This document shows, in pieces, positions 46,159 to 54,523 of a stretch of 64,000 nucleotides of DNA; the stretch's first letter is position 1, and each line of letters starts with the position of its first letter. Origin of the DNA: Pseudomonas knackmussii B13 (GTDB taxonomy: Bacteria; Pseudomonadota; Gammaproteobacteria; Pseudomonadales; Pseudomonadaceae). The notes under the pieces are model-generated. The model was not told the origin of the DNA and searched no databases. It saw only the letters and a list, made by a program, of their open reading frames with translations. Location of the stretch: assembly GCF_000689415.1 (NCBI RefSeq), contig NZ_HG322950.1, forward strand, positions 5,649,501 to 5,713,500, given 5' to 3'. The translations under genes and the position numbers were made by a program.

Positions 46159-46247
46159 CCGTAGGGCGCATAACCGCGTTCGCGGTTATGCGCCGCCAAC
46201 CGGTACGACCACGGCGGATAACCCCTTCGGGGTTATTCGCCCTACGG
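46159..46247. repeat. REPIN of a second type (two perfect or near-perfect hairpins within an outer inverted repeat)
   Basis: The outer arms CCGTAGGGCG (46159-46168) and CGCCCTACGG (46238-46247) enclose two hairpins. One is GGCGCATAACCGCG/CGCGGTTATGCGCC (46165-46194, perfect 14-bp arms). The other is GGCGGATAACCCC/GGGGTTATTCGCC (46213-46241, one mismatch). It differs in sequence from the GTAGGAGCG units elsewhere. Confidence 0.8.
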
Positions 46248-46287
46248 GGTCGGAATTCGTGCCGTACGGTGGAAGCGCGGCGCGAAA

Positions 46288-46875
46288 TCAGCCCCGCGCG
46301 CTGAGCTCGATCAAGCAGCAATTCACCGGCCCGTCCGACTCCAGGCACAGTTCGGCGAGCCCATCGACGCCTTCGACGCGCAGGCAATCGTGCTGCCCGA
46401 GCACACCGCAGTCATGCCCGTCGAGGCTGACGCGCAGGCCATCGCCGCAACTGAACAGCAGCCAGACGCCAGGCGAGGAGAACAGCCGCTGTTCGCCATC
46501 GACGCGCAGCCATTGCAGGCGCGCGTCGTAGCGGGCCGGCGAGTAGATCAGGTTGAAGTCGCGGATCGCTCCGCCCAGCAGGGTGCAGTGCACGCGGCTG
46601 TCGCCGCTGAAGGCGAAGGGATCGAGTGGCAGCAGCGGCCGCGAGTCCACGCCATCGACGCACAGGGACATGCCGGCGCCTTCGAGCACCGTGATGACCC
46701 GCTGGTAGCCGTTGAAGGCCGAGAAACCGCCGGACTCGCCGACGTCGGCGATCGACAGGCGCCAGCCGAAGCCCTCTAGCCCCGCGCCATCGTCGCGGGT
46801 GATCTCCAGGGTGGTCCCCGCCCCGTTCTTCCAGGGCATGCGGGGATAGTCCGCGGCGCGCAGCAGGTCGATCAT
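46288..46875 (-). CDS. hutD: HutD family protein
   Basis: The 195-residue cupin-like protein carries MIDLLRAADYPRMPWKNGAGTTLEI, ITVLEGAGMSL and FNLIYSPARYDARL, all typical of HutD. HutD is thought to buffer urocanate or restrain the pathway; its exact role is not settled. Its ATG overlaps the HutC copy 2 stop by 4 bp (ATGA), so the two are translationally coupled, as in other Pseudomonas hutC-hutD pairs. Confidence 0.92.
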   Translation of the reverse strand: MIDLLRAADYPRMPWKNGAGTTLEITRDDGAGLEGFGWRLSIADVGESGGFSAFNGYQRVITVLEGAGMSLCVDGVDSRPLLPLDPFAFSGDSRVHCTLLGGAIRDFNLIYSPARYDARLQWLRVDGEQRLFSSPGVWLLFSCGDGLRVSLDGHDCGVLGQHDCLRVEGVDGLAELCLESDGPVNCCLIELSARG

Positions 46876-47624
46876 TGTTCGAATTTCCCCTCGAGTCGGT
46901 AACGGGTGCCCGGATACAGCAGGCGGGTGCTGGACACCACCTGACGGCCGGACCAGGTGCGACGACGGATCAGCAGGCAGGGCTCGCCGCGCTCGATCTT
47001 CAGCAGCTTGCATTCGGCGGCCGTGGCCAGCACGGCTTCGACCACGTGCTCGCCCTCGGTCATCGGCGCCAGCGCCATCAGGTACGCGTTGGGCGTGTCG
47101 CGGGTGAAGTCCTGATCCAGGTAGTGCGGCGCGACCTGCGGATTGACGTAGCGCTCCTCTATCTGCACCGGCACGCCGTTCTCGAAGTGCACCAGCAGCG
47201 AGTGGAAGAGGCGCTGGCCTTCGCGCAGGTCCAGGGCCATGGCGCGCTCCGGCGTCGCCTTGACCTCATCGAGGACGATGACCTCGGCGCGGTGGCTGTG
47301 GCCACGGCTGGCGATCTCGTCGGCGATGTTGTGCACCTCGAACAGCGCCGCCTGGCCCTTGGGTTCGGCGACGAAGGTACCCACGCCCTGCATGCGCACC
47401 AGCAGGCCATCGGCGGTCAGCTCGCGCAGCGCGCGGTTGATGGTCATGCGGCTGAAGCCCAGCTCGGCGACCAGCTCGCTCTCGGAGGGCACCCGGTGAT
47501 GCGCCGGCCAGGCGCCGCTGGTGATCTGCTGGGTGATCATCTGCTTGACCCGCGCGTACAGCGGCGCCGGCGTTTCCCCGAGCTGCGCAGCCAGCGGCGT
47601 GGACGAAGGGTGTGAATTCGGCAT
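46872..47624 (-). CDS. hutC: HutC, GntR/UTRA repressor of hut genes (copy 2, canonical)
   Basis: The 250 residues have the helix LVAELGFSRMTINRALRELTADGLLVRMQGVGTFVAEPKGQ (HTH at about 40-75) and the UTRA domain with IEERYVNPQVAPHYL and LIRRRTWSGRQVVSSTRLLYPGTRYRL. It is next to hutD and divergent from hutF, the context of the canonical Pseudomonas hutC, and so is the best candidate for the urocanate-responsive repressor. A TGTATATACA palindrome lies in the shared promoter region. Confidence 0.92.
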   Translation of the reverse strand: MPNSHPSSTPLAAQLGETPAPLYARVKQMITQQITSGAWPAHHRVPSESELVAELGFSRMTINRALRELTADGLLVRMQGVGTFVAEPKGQAALFEVHNIADEIASRGHSHRAEVIVLDEVKATPERAMALDLREGQRLFHSLLVHFENGVPVQIEERYVNPQVAPHYLDQDFTRDTPNAYLMALAPMTEGEHVVEAVLATAAECKLLKIERGEPCLLIRRRTWSGRQVVSSTRLLYPGTRYRLEGKFEQ

Positions 47625-47680
47625 CGGAGCGCTCCTTGGCGGGATGACCTCAACGGCAGTTTACGCAGCCCATGAACGTC

Positions 47681-47696
47681 TGTATATGTATATACA
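47681..47696. promoter_or_regulatory. HutC-type operator between hutC and hutF
   Basis: TGTATATACA (47687-47696) is a perfect 10-bp palindrome preceded by an overlapping TGTATA half-site (47681-47686). It has the same core as the hutH boxes and is placed to control both hutF and hutC. Confidence 0.75.
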
Positions 47697-47725
47697 AATA
47701 AATCCATGCGTGCAGGAGCATGATT

Positions 47726-49090
47726 ATGCCCGCCTATTACGCCGAACGCGCCCTCCTCCCCACGGGCTGGGCCGACGCCGTCCGCTTCGAGGTTTCCGCC
47801 CAGGGGCTGATCGCCCAGGTCCAGGTAGGCGCCAGCGCCGAAGGCGCGCAACGCCTCGCCGGCCCGGTGCTGCCGGGCATGCCGAACCTGCACTCGCACG
47901 CTTTCCAGCGCGCCATGGCCGGCCTCGCCGAAGTGGCGGGCAACCCCAACGACAGCTTCTGGACCTGGCGCGAGCTGATGTACCGCCTGGTCGGCCGCAT
48001 CACCCCGGAACAGCTGGAGGTCATCGCCCGCCAGCTGTACATCGAGATGCTCAAGGCCGGCTACACCGGCGTCGCCGAATTCCACTACGTGCACCACGAC
48101 GGCAACGGCCGCCCCTACGCCAACCCGGCGGAGCTGTCGTTGCGCATCAGCCAGGCCGCCCGCGAAGCTGGTATCGGCCTGACCCTGCTGCCGGTGCTCT
48201 ACTCCCATTCCGGCTTCGGCGGCCAGGCCCCGAGCGAGGGGCAGCGGCGCTTCATCAACGGCACCGACGCCTACCTCGACCTGCAGGCGAACCTGCGCAG
48301 CCGTCTTGCCGGGCAGCCGGCGCAACGTGTCGGCCTGTGCTTCCACTCGCTGCGCGCGGTGACCCCGCAACAGATCACCGACGTGCTGGAGTCGGACTTC
48401 AGCGAAGGGCCGATCCACATTCACATCGCCGAGCAACAGAAGGAAGTCGATGACTGCCTGGCCTGGAGCGGCCGCCGCCCGCTGCAGTGGCTGTACGACA
48501 ACATCGAAGTGGACGAGCGCTGGTGCCTGGTCCACGCGACCCACGCGGTAGCCGACGAAGTCCGCGCGATGGCCGCGAGTCGAGCGGTCGCCGGCCTGTG
48601 CCTGACCACCGAAGCCAACCTCGGCGACGGCATCTTCCCGGCGGTGGATTTCCTCGCCCAGGGCGGCCGCCTGGGCATCGGTTCGGACAGCCACGTCTCG
48701 CTCAGCGTGGTCGAGGAACTGCGCTGGCTGGAGTACGGCCAGCGCCTGCGCGACCAGCGCCGCAACCGCCTTTACCGCGAGAAGCAGCCGAACGTCGGCC
48801 AGACCCTCTACGAAGCCTCGCTGCTCGGCGGCGCCCAGGCCCTCGGCCAGCCGGTGGGCCAGCTCGCCGAAGGCCAGCGCGCCGACCTGCTGGTGCTCGA
48901 CGGCCACGATCCCTACCTGGCGACCGCGGGGAACGACGCCCTGCTCAACCGCTGGCTGTTCGCCGGTGGCGACCGCCAGGTGCGCGACGTGATGGTCAAC
49001 GGCCAATGGGTGGTGCGCGAACGCCGCCACGCGCTGGAAGAAAGCAGCGCCGAGGAATTCACCACGGTGCTGCGCCAACTGCTGGGCTGA
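47726..49090 (+). CDS. hutF: Formimidoylglutamate deiminase
   Basis: Converts N-formimino-glutamate to N-formylglutamate, the fourth step of the five-step route. The 454 residues show the amidohydrolase metal site PGMPNLHSHAFQRAM, HIHIAEQQKEVDDC, LVHATHAV, GLCLTTEANLGDG and GIGSDSHVSLS. ATG 47726 was preferred over ATG 47720 because AGGAG lies 7 bp upstream of it but only 1 bp from the other. Confidence 0.96.
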   Translation: MPAYYAERALLPTGWADAVRFEVSAQGLIAQVQVGASAEGAQRLAGPVLPGMPNLHSHAFQRAMAGLAEVAGNPNDSFWTWRELMYRLVGRITPEQLEVIARQLYIEMLKAGYTGVAEFHYVHHDGNGRPYANPAELSLRISQAAREAGIGLTLLPVLYSHSGFGGQAPSEGQRRFINGTDAYLDLQANLRSRLAGQPAQRVGLCFHSLRAVTPQQITDVLESDFSEGPIHIHIAEQQKEVDDCLAWSGRRPLQWLYDNIEVDERWCLVHATHAVADEVRAMAASRAVAGLCLTTEANLGDGIFPAVDFLAQGGRLGIGSDSHVSLSVVEELRWLEYGQRLRDQRRNRLYREKQPNVGQTLYEASLLGGAQALGQPVGQLAEGQRADLLVLDGHDPYLATAGNDALLNRWLFAGGDRQVRDVMVNGQWVVRERRHALEESSAEEFTTVLRQLLG

Positions 49091-49103
49091 TCGACACACA
49101 CCT

Positions 49104-49169
49104 GTAGGAGCGAGCTTGCTCGCGAACCAACCCCGCTGCGGGGCCTTTCGCGAGCAAGCTCGCTCCTAC
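49104..49169. repeat. REPIN after hutF
   Basis: GTAGGAGCGAGCTTGCTCGCGAA (49104-49126) and its exact reverse complement (49147-49169) form a 23-bp perfect inverted pair, with a CCCCG/CGGGG mini-hairpin in the loop. Confidence 0.88.
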
Positions 49170-49183
49170 GAAGAGCCCCATAT

Positions 49184-49211
49184 GCAAAACGCCCCTTTCG
49201 GGGCGTTTTGC
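49184..49211. terminator. Bidirectional terminator between hutF and blc
   Basis: GCAAAACGCCCC-TTTC-GGGGCGTTTTGC is a perfect 12-bp stem with T-rich and A-rich arms, between the convergent hutF and lipocalin genes. Confidence 0.92.
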
Positions 49212-49214
49212 ATT

Positions 49215-49766
49215 TCAGGGCTTGCCGATGGCGCTGTCGTCGCTGCGCCAGATCAGGTCGGCAGTGTCGTAGCCGCGCCGGTTGGCCTCGGCCAGCAGGC
49301 GCCGCAGGACGGGCTCGGGCAGGCTCGGCTGGCGCGACAGCAGCCAGAGGTAGTCGCGGTCGCGGCTGCCGACCAGCGCGGTCTGGTAGGCCGCATCGAC
49401 GTAGAGCACCTGGTAGTCGCCGCGCACCAGGTCGGGGAAGAGCCGCGTCGGCCAGTTATCGAAGCGCACCCAGAAGGCGTCGGTGCGGCCGGGCACCTGT
49501 GGCGTCGCCGTGCCGACCACCTGCTTCCAACTGCCGTCGTCCGTGCGGCAGCGATTGAGCACCTCGAGGCTGCCGTCGGCGCGCAGGCTGTAGTGCGCCT
49601 CCGATTGCCGGCAGGCGCGCTGGAAGATCATCGGCTTGCGCGCCAGCTCGTACCAGGTGCCCTGGTAGCGCTGCGGATCGACTTGGACCGTGGCCGGCGG
49701 CTCGGGCGAGTGTCCGGCGCAACCGGCCAGCGCGGCGCCCAGCACAAGCAGTGTCAGGGCGCGCAT
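49215..49766 (-). CDS. blc: Outer-membrane lipocalin (Blc)
   Basis: The 183-residue lipoprotein (signal with LAGC lipobox) has the lipocalin structurally conserved signatures RYQGTWYELARKP (GxW motif), DYQVLYVDAAYQTALVG and DYLWLLSRQPSLPE. Lipocalins bind or store hydrophobic ligands such as lysophospholipids at the outer membrane. The first gene of a minus-strand run, in position, is fbp; blc is downstream of the small lipoprotein by about 1 bp. Confidence 0.93.
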   Translation of the reverse strand: MRALTLLVLGAALAGCAGHSPEPPATVQVDPQRYQGTWYELARKPMIFQRACRQSEAHYSLRADGSLEVLNRCRTDDGSWKQVVGTATPQVPGRTDAFWVRFDNWPTRLFPDLVRGDYQVLYVDAAYQTALVGSRDRDYLWLLSRQPSLPEPVLRRLLAEANRRGYDTADLIWRSDDSAIGKP

Positions 49767-49767
49767 G

Positions 49768-50022
49768 TCACTTGAGTCCTTCGCCGGAGAACATCAGCAC
49801 CTTGTCGCCGGCGTACTGCACGCTGATGTAGGTTTTCTGGTCGCCCCAGGTGCAGCTGGCGAAGCCCAGCGCGCCGGCGCACTCGGTGGGCTTGCCGAGC
49901 AGCTTCTCGACGTCCGCCTTGGTCATGCCGGCCTGGAGCTTGGAATAGTTTTCCTGGTTGATCTTGCTGCAGGCGCTGATGGCGATGCAGAGAGCAAGCA
50001 GGGCGATACGGCGGAAGGTCAT
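49768..50022 (-). CDS. Small lipoprotein with BamE/SmpA-like domain
   Basis: The 84 residues have a lipoprotein signal (LLALCIAISAC) followed by NYSKLQAGMTKADVEKLLGKPTEC, the short helix-turn motif shared by BamE/OmlA and DUF3862 proteins. It ends in a beta-rich tail. The ATG at 50020-50022 has AAGGAG upstream; a TTG two codons earlier is less likely. It is nearly contiguous with blc and probably cotranscribed. Confidence 0.78.
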   Translation of the reverse strand: MTFRRIALLALCIAISACSKINQENYSKLQAGMTKADVEKLLGKPTECAGALGFASCTWGDQKTYISVQYAGDKVLMFSGEGLK

Positions 50023-50094
50023 GGGCAACTCCTTGGCAGATGGGGGCCGCCGGTCAATCTTGGCACAGGCCAGGCCCGAGGCGCTGCCTTGGAG

Positions 50095-50703
50095 TCAGAA
50101 ACGTGAGCCGGGTTCCGTAAGGAATTGCACTTCTTCGGCGCTGGATTCGCGGCCCAGAATCGCATTGCGATGGGGGAAGCGGCCGAAGCGCGCGATCACC
50201 GCGCGGTGCCTTTCGGCATAGTCAAGGAAGTCGGCGAACAGCGGCTTGTCCTGCTCGTCCGCTGTCTCGTGCAGCTCGGCGAAGCATTGCACCGCCTGGT
50301 CCTGCAGGGCGAGGTCCTCGGCGTGCTCGAGCACTATGTAGACGAAGACCCGCTCGATCGCCTGCAGCTGGCGGTCCAGCCCGGCGGCAATGCCCTTGCG
50401 CACCAGGGCCTGGGCGCGCGAATCGCCGGCGAAAGCGCGCGGCGAGTCGCGGAAGATCATCCGCGGCAGTTGGTCCAGCAGCAAGATCAGCGCCAGCCAA
50501 CCTTGCGCCGAGCCAGCCCAGTCGGCCAGCCCGCCATCGAGGGCCTGGCGCGTCGGACCGCCGAATCGCAGGTCCGAGGCCACGTCCTCGCAGGCGCTCT
50601 TGCCGAACCATAGGCCGTGGCGCTGGGCGGCGACGTCACTGGCGCTCAGGGCGTCGCCGAACCACCAGTCCAGCAACGCCTGCCAGGCGGGTACCGAGGT
50701 CAT
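50095..50703 (-). CDS. DUF924 family protein
   Basis: The 202-residue helical protein shows the family hallmarks LLDWWFGDALSASD, WLALILLLDQLPRMIFRDSPRAFAGDSRAQAL and FARFGRFPHRNAILGRESSAEEVQFL. The function is unknown; the fold resembles a TPR-like helical bundle. The start overlaps the fbp stop, so it is coupled to fbp. Confidence 0.9.
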   Translation of the reverse strand: MTSVPAWQALLDWWFGDALSASDVAAQRHGLWFGKSACEDVASDLRFGGPTRQALDGGLADWAGSAQGWLALILLLDQLPRMIFRDSPRAFAGDSRAQALVRKGIAAGLDRQLQAIERVFVYIVLEHAEDLALQDQAVQCFAELHETADEQDKPLFADFLDYAERHRAVIARFGRFPHRNAILGRESSAEEVQFLTEPGSRF

Positions 50704-51713
50704 CAGGCCTGGTGGTAGCCGGTGACGCGCTCGACTTCTTCCTTCGAACCGAGGAAGACGGCGACGCGCTGGTGCAGGCTTTCCGGCTTGATGTCGAGGA
50801 TGCGCTGGGTGCCGTTGGTAGCGGCGCCGCCGGCCTGCTCGATGATGAAGGACATCGGGTTGGCTTCGTACATCAGGCGCAGCTTGCCGGGCTTCTCCGG
50901 CTCGCGGGCGTCACGCGGGTACATGAACACGCCGCCGCGGGTCAGGATGCGGTGCACGTCGGCCACCATCGAGGCGATCCAGCGCATGTTGTAGTTCTTG
51001 CCCAGCGGGCCTTCCTTGCCGGCCAGCAGCTCGTCGACGTAGCGCTTCACCGGGGCTTCCCAGTGGCGCTGGTTGGACATGTTGATGGCGAACTCGGCGG
51101 TGCTGGTCGGCACGCTGATGTTCTCGTGGGTCAGCACGAAGCTGCCCAGCTCGCGGTCCAGGGTGAAGCCCTTCACGCCGTTGCCCAGGGTCAGGATCAG
51201 CATGGTCTGCGGGCCGTAGATGGCGTAGCCGGCCGCGACCTGCTTGGTGCCAGGCTGGAGGAAGGCTTCCTCGCTCAGGCTGTCGTTCTGGCTCAGGTGC
51301 TCCTGCGGGCAGCGCAGGACCGAGAAGATGGTGCCGACCGAGACGTTGACGTCGATGTTGCTGGAGCCATCCAGCGGATCGAAGACCAGCAGGTAGGCGC
51401 CCTTGGGATAGCGGCCGGGGATCTGGTAGGGATGGTCCATTTCCTCGGACGCCATGCCGGCCAGGTTGCCGGCCCACTCGTTGGCTTCGAGGAGGATTTC
51501 GTTGGACATCACGTCCAGCTTCTTCTGCACCTCGCCCTGCACGTTCTCGGTGCCCATGCTGCCGAGCACGCCGCCGAGGGCGCCCTTGGACACGGCATGG
51601 CTGATTTCCTTGCAGGCGCGCGCCACCACCTCGATGAGGAAGCGCAGGTCGGCCGGGGTGTTGTGACTGCGGGTCTGCTCGATCAGGTAGCGGCTCAGGG
51701 TAACGCGGGACAT
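50703..51713 (-). CDS. fbp: Fructose-1,6-bisphosphatase, class I
   Basis: Gluconeogenic removal of the C1 phosphate. The 336 residues contain VFDPLDGSSNIDVNVSVGTIFS (metal site), GVFMYPRDAREPEKPGKLRLMYEANPMSFIIEQAGG and LHQRVAVFLGSKEEVERV. Length and motifs match class I FBPase. Confidence 0.97.
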   Translation of the reverse strand: MSRVTLSRYLIEQTRSHNTPADLRFLIEVVARACKEISHAVSKGALGGVLGSMGTENVQGEVQKKLDVMSNEILLEANEWAGNLAGMASEEMDHPYQIPGRYPKGAYLLVFDPLDGSSNIDVNVSVGTIFSVLRCPQEHLSQNDSLSEEAFLQPGTKQVAAGYAIYGPQTMLILTLGNGVKGFTLDRELGSFVLTHENISVPTSTAEFAINMSNQRHWEAPVKRYVDELLAGKEGPLGKNYNMRWIASMVADVHRILTRGGVFMYPRDAREPEKPGKLRLMYEANPMSFIIEQAGGAATNGTQRILDIKPESLHQRVAVFLGSKEEVERVTGYHQA

Positions 51714-51850
51714 GGACGGCTCCGAGGGAGAAGTAGGAAAAAAACAGCGCGCATTCTAGCGTGGAATCGATCGCGCCGCCTCCTGTGCGGCGCGACCAGC
51801 CCCTGCTTGGAGCCCACGGCTGACGCGCGGTTCCCTGCTTCCCGCGGCCG

Positions 51851-52381
51851 TCAGTCGCGGCCGATGGCGCCGTTCAGGTCGGCCTGGACGATTTCGATCC
51901 AGTAGCCGTCCGGATCGGCGATGAAGGCGATGTTCTTCATGCCGCGGTCCAGCGGCTTGACGAAGGACACGCCGAGCGCCTCGAAGCGCGCGCAGGCGGC
52001 GTGGATGTCCGGCACCGCGAAGCAGATGTGGCCGAAACCGCGCGGCTCGCCGTTGCCGTTGTGGTACTGGCTGTCGTCGCTTTCCGTGCCCCAGTTGTGC
52101 GTCAGCTCGAGCACCGACTGGCGGCCGAAGGTGTAGCGCTGGCGTTCGGACACATCCTCGGGCACCTGCTCGCCGCGGGTGTGGGCGAGGAAGTACAGGG
52201 AGAAGCGCGCCTCTTCGAAGTCCAGGCGGCGCAGCAGGCGCATGCCCAGCACACGGCTGTAGAAGTCCAGCGACTTCTGCGGGTCCTTGACGCGCAGCAT
52301 CGTGTGGTTAAACACGTAGTCCTGGGTGACGGCGTCCGGCTCCGCGCAGATGCCGGGTTGCAGCTCGGTGGTGAAGCTCAT
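51851..52381 (-). CDS. gloA: Lactoylglutathione lyase (glyoxalase I)
   Basis: Converts the methylglyoxal-glutathione hemithioacetal to lactoylglutathione. The 176 residues have the first metal-ligand His in FNHTMLRVKDPQKSLDFYSRVLGM, ELTHNWGTE, GFGHICFAVPDI and a late IADPDGYWIEIV. This is the longer, animal/plant-like GloA (GloA3-type in P. aeruginosa by position, from memory). ATG 52381 has AGGACC upstream. Confidence 0.94.
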   Translation of the reverse strand: MSFTTELQPGICAEPDAVTQDYVFNHTMLRVKDPQKSLDFYSRVLGMRLLRRLDFEEARFSLYFLAHTRGEQVPEDVSERQRYTFGRQSVLELTHNWGTESDDSQYHNGNGEPRGFGHICFAVPDIHAACARFEALGVSFVKPLDRGMKNIAFIADPDGYWIEIVQADLNGAIGRD

Positions 52382-52458
52382 GCGGAAGGTCCTCGTGAAG
52401 CGGGCGGCCATTCTAGCGACGCGCCCGCCTCACGGGGTAACAGCGGACTACTACCGGG

Positions 52459-54375
52459 TCAGAAGTCCAGGCTCAGGGCCAGGTTCACGCCCTGCTGCAG
52501 GTTGTCGTCGCTACGGTGCGCGCTGTAGCCGCCGCGCAGCGACAGCTCCGGGGTCAGCTTCTGGTCGAAGCCGAGGGTCGCGTGCTGCATGTGGCTCTGC
52601 GGGGTGTAGCCCTGCAGGGTGAAGTCGAGCGTCGACAGGCTGGTGAGGTTCATGCCGATGTTCTGGGTATCGTCGGCGTATTCGCGCTCGACTCCCACCT
52701 CACCGAACAGCCGGGTTTCGGCCGAAAGGTCGTACTTGCCCTGCAGACCCGCACCCAGGCGCCGCGAGTAGCGGTTCTGCTCGTCGAACGAGATCGCCTC
52801 GGCATCGCCACTGCCTTCGGTGTAGCCATCGACCTTCACCCGCGCCCAGTCGGCGCTCACGAAGGGCGACAGGTGCCAGTTCTCGCCGCCCTGGGCGATG
52901 TCGTAGCCGAGACGGCCGCTGAAGGCGATCAGGTTGCCGTTGGTGTCGGCCTTCTCCTCGACGGTGCGCTTGTAGATGGCGAACTTGCGGTTGGCGTCCG
53001 CGTAGTCGAGATACCCGGCGCTGACTGCTGCGTCGGCCCACCAGCGATCCTGCTGGAACTGCGCGAACAGGCTGCCGAGGTAGCTGTTGAGCTTGTAGTC
53101 GGAGTCCTCGGGGCCGGCTTCCAGCTTCTGCCCGTAGATGCCGGCGGCGACGCCGATGCGCCAGGCCTCGTCGAGGCGGTAGCTGCCGCCGAGGTTCAGG
53201 TTGTAGCCGAAGCCGTCGCCATTGGCGGCGCTGTCCTGGTCGTCGTAGTCCAGGTGCTGGCCGCCGCCGCTGATGAAGCCGCGCCACTGGCCGACGCGCT
53301 GCCACTCGCCCCAGTCGGCCAGCCACTGGCTGGGGCGGGGGGGCTGGAAGGTATTGAGGGTGCCCAGCGCCATCTCCGGCAGCAGGCTCGCCTCCCAGGG
53401 CGCGGACAGGATCGAGTAGGCGTAGTCGGCGATGATCGTCTGCCCGGCGATGGTCGGGTGCACGCCGTCGTTGAAGATCAGCTTGGTCGGATCGGGGCTG
53501 GCGCCGTGGCGGCCGTAGGTGGCGTTCTCCGGGCAGCTGTTGCCGCTGAAGCAGGTGCCCACCAGGTTCTGCCCGGTGGCCAGGCCATAGGCGCCGGGGT
53601 CGGCCAGCACTTCGCCGAGCATTTTCGGGATGTTCAGCGGAATGACGTTGGCGCCGCTGGCGGACAGCTCACTCACCAGCTCTTCGTTGAAGATGCCGCT
53701 GAGCTGGGTGCCGAACGACTGCAACGCAGTGCCATTGGTGGCCGGGGTCAGGCCGAGGTCGGGCAGAAGCCAGACCATGATGTAGCGCGCGCCGGCTTGG
53801 TTCAGGGCGTTGACGCTGTCCACCAGGCGTCCGGCGGCGGCGCGTGCGGTCGGATCGTTGGTGATCCTCAGCTGGAGGAAGTCGTTGCCGCCGCCGGTGA
53901 GGTAATAGAGCGCGTTCGGGTCGGCGCGACGGCCGACCAGGTAGCCGTCGCGGGTACGGGTCTGGCCGTTGGCGCTGACCACCGAGCCGCCCGGCGCGGT
54001 GATGGAGTCGTAGATCTGGTCGGTGCGGTAGCCACCCACTGCCCAGTTGTTGCCGTCAGGCAGGCCGTTGGCGGCATTCACCAGCGAGGTCGAGGGGCCA
54101 CGGTCGGCGGCGGAAACGCCTAGGCGGCCACCGATGATCATGGCCGCGGTGGGGCCGAAGATCTCGCCGCTGCCGTCCAGGTAGGTCGGGCCGACGCGGT
54201 TGGTGAAGCGGGTGGAGGCGCCGGCCGGGCCGCCAGCGTCGGGGAACTGCCCCGCATCGCTGAGGCTGTCGCCGAAGATCACCATGGTCGAATACGGGGA
54301 GGGGGAAGCCGAGGCTTGGCCGGCGATGCCGAGCAGGCAGGCGGCGGCCAGGGGCGTGAGCACCTGTTTGATCAT
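52459..54375 (-). CDS. estA: Autotransporter GDSL esterase/lipase EstA
   Basis: Outer-membrane serine esterase displayed by a type V autotransporter. The 638 residues have a signal peptide (LTPLAAACLLGIAGQASA), the GDSL block MVIFGDSLSDAGQF (catalytic Ser), YYLTGGGNDFLQL and the catalytic DGVHPT, then a C-terminal beta-barrel of about 280 residues ending in Phe (LSLDF). Known roles in Pseudomonas are rhamnolipid production and motility. ATG 54375 has GGAG 8 bp upstream. Confidence 0.95.
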   Translation of the reverse strand: MIKQVLTPLAAACLLGIAGQASASPSPYSTMVIFGDSLSDAGQFPDAGGPAGASTRFTNRVGPTYLDGSGEIFGPTAAMIIGGRLGVSAADRGPSTSLVNAANGLPDGNNWAVGGYRTDQIYDSITAPGGSVVSANGQTRTRDGYLVGRRADPNALYYLTGGGNDFLQLRITNDPTARAAAGRLVDSVNALNQAGARYIMVWLLPDLGLTPATNGTALQSFGTQLSGIFNEELVSELSASGANVIPLNIPKMLGEVLADPGAYGLATGQNLVGTCFSGNSCPENATYGRHGASPDPTKLIFNDGVHPTIAGQTIIADYAYSILSAPWEASLLPEMALGTLNTFQPPRPSQWLADWGEWQRVGQWRGFISGGGQHLDYDDQDSAANGDGFGYNLNLGGSYRLDEAWRIGVAAGIYGQKLEAGPEDSDYKLNSYLGSLFAQFQQDRWWADAAVSAGYLDYADANRKFAIYKRTVEEKADTNGNLIAFSGRLGYDIAQGGENWHLSPFVSADWARVKVDGYTEGSGDAEAISFDEQNRYSRRLGAGLQGKYDLSAETRLFGEVGVEREYADDTQNIGMNLTSLSTLDFTLQGYTPQSHMQHATLGFDQKLTPELSLRGGYSAHRSDDNLQQGVNLALSLDF

Positions 54376-54523
54376 TCTGCAGACTCCGTGCTTGTTCTTA
54401 TTGGTAGTGCACAACGCGAATTACAGTATCAGAAGATTCACGCAGAGTAGCGTTCTTGACGCTTTTCCCTACATAAGCTGGCGTGATTTCCCCGATTCCT
54501 TCGCTTTTCGACGCAAAAGCCGC

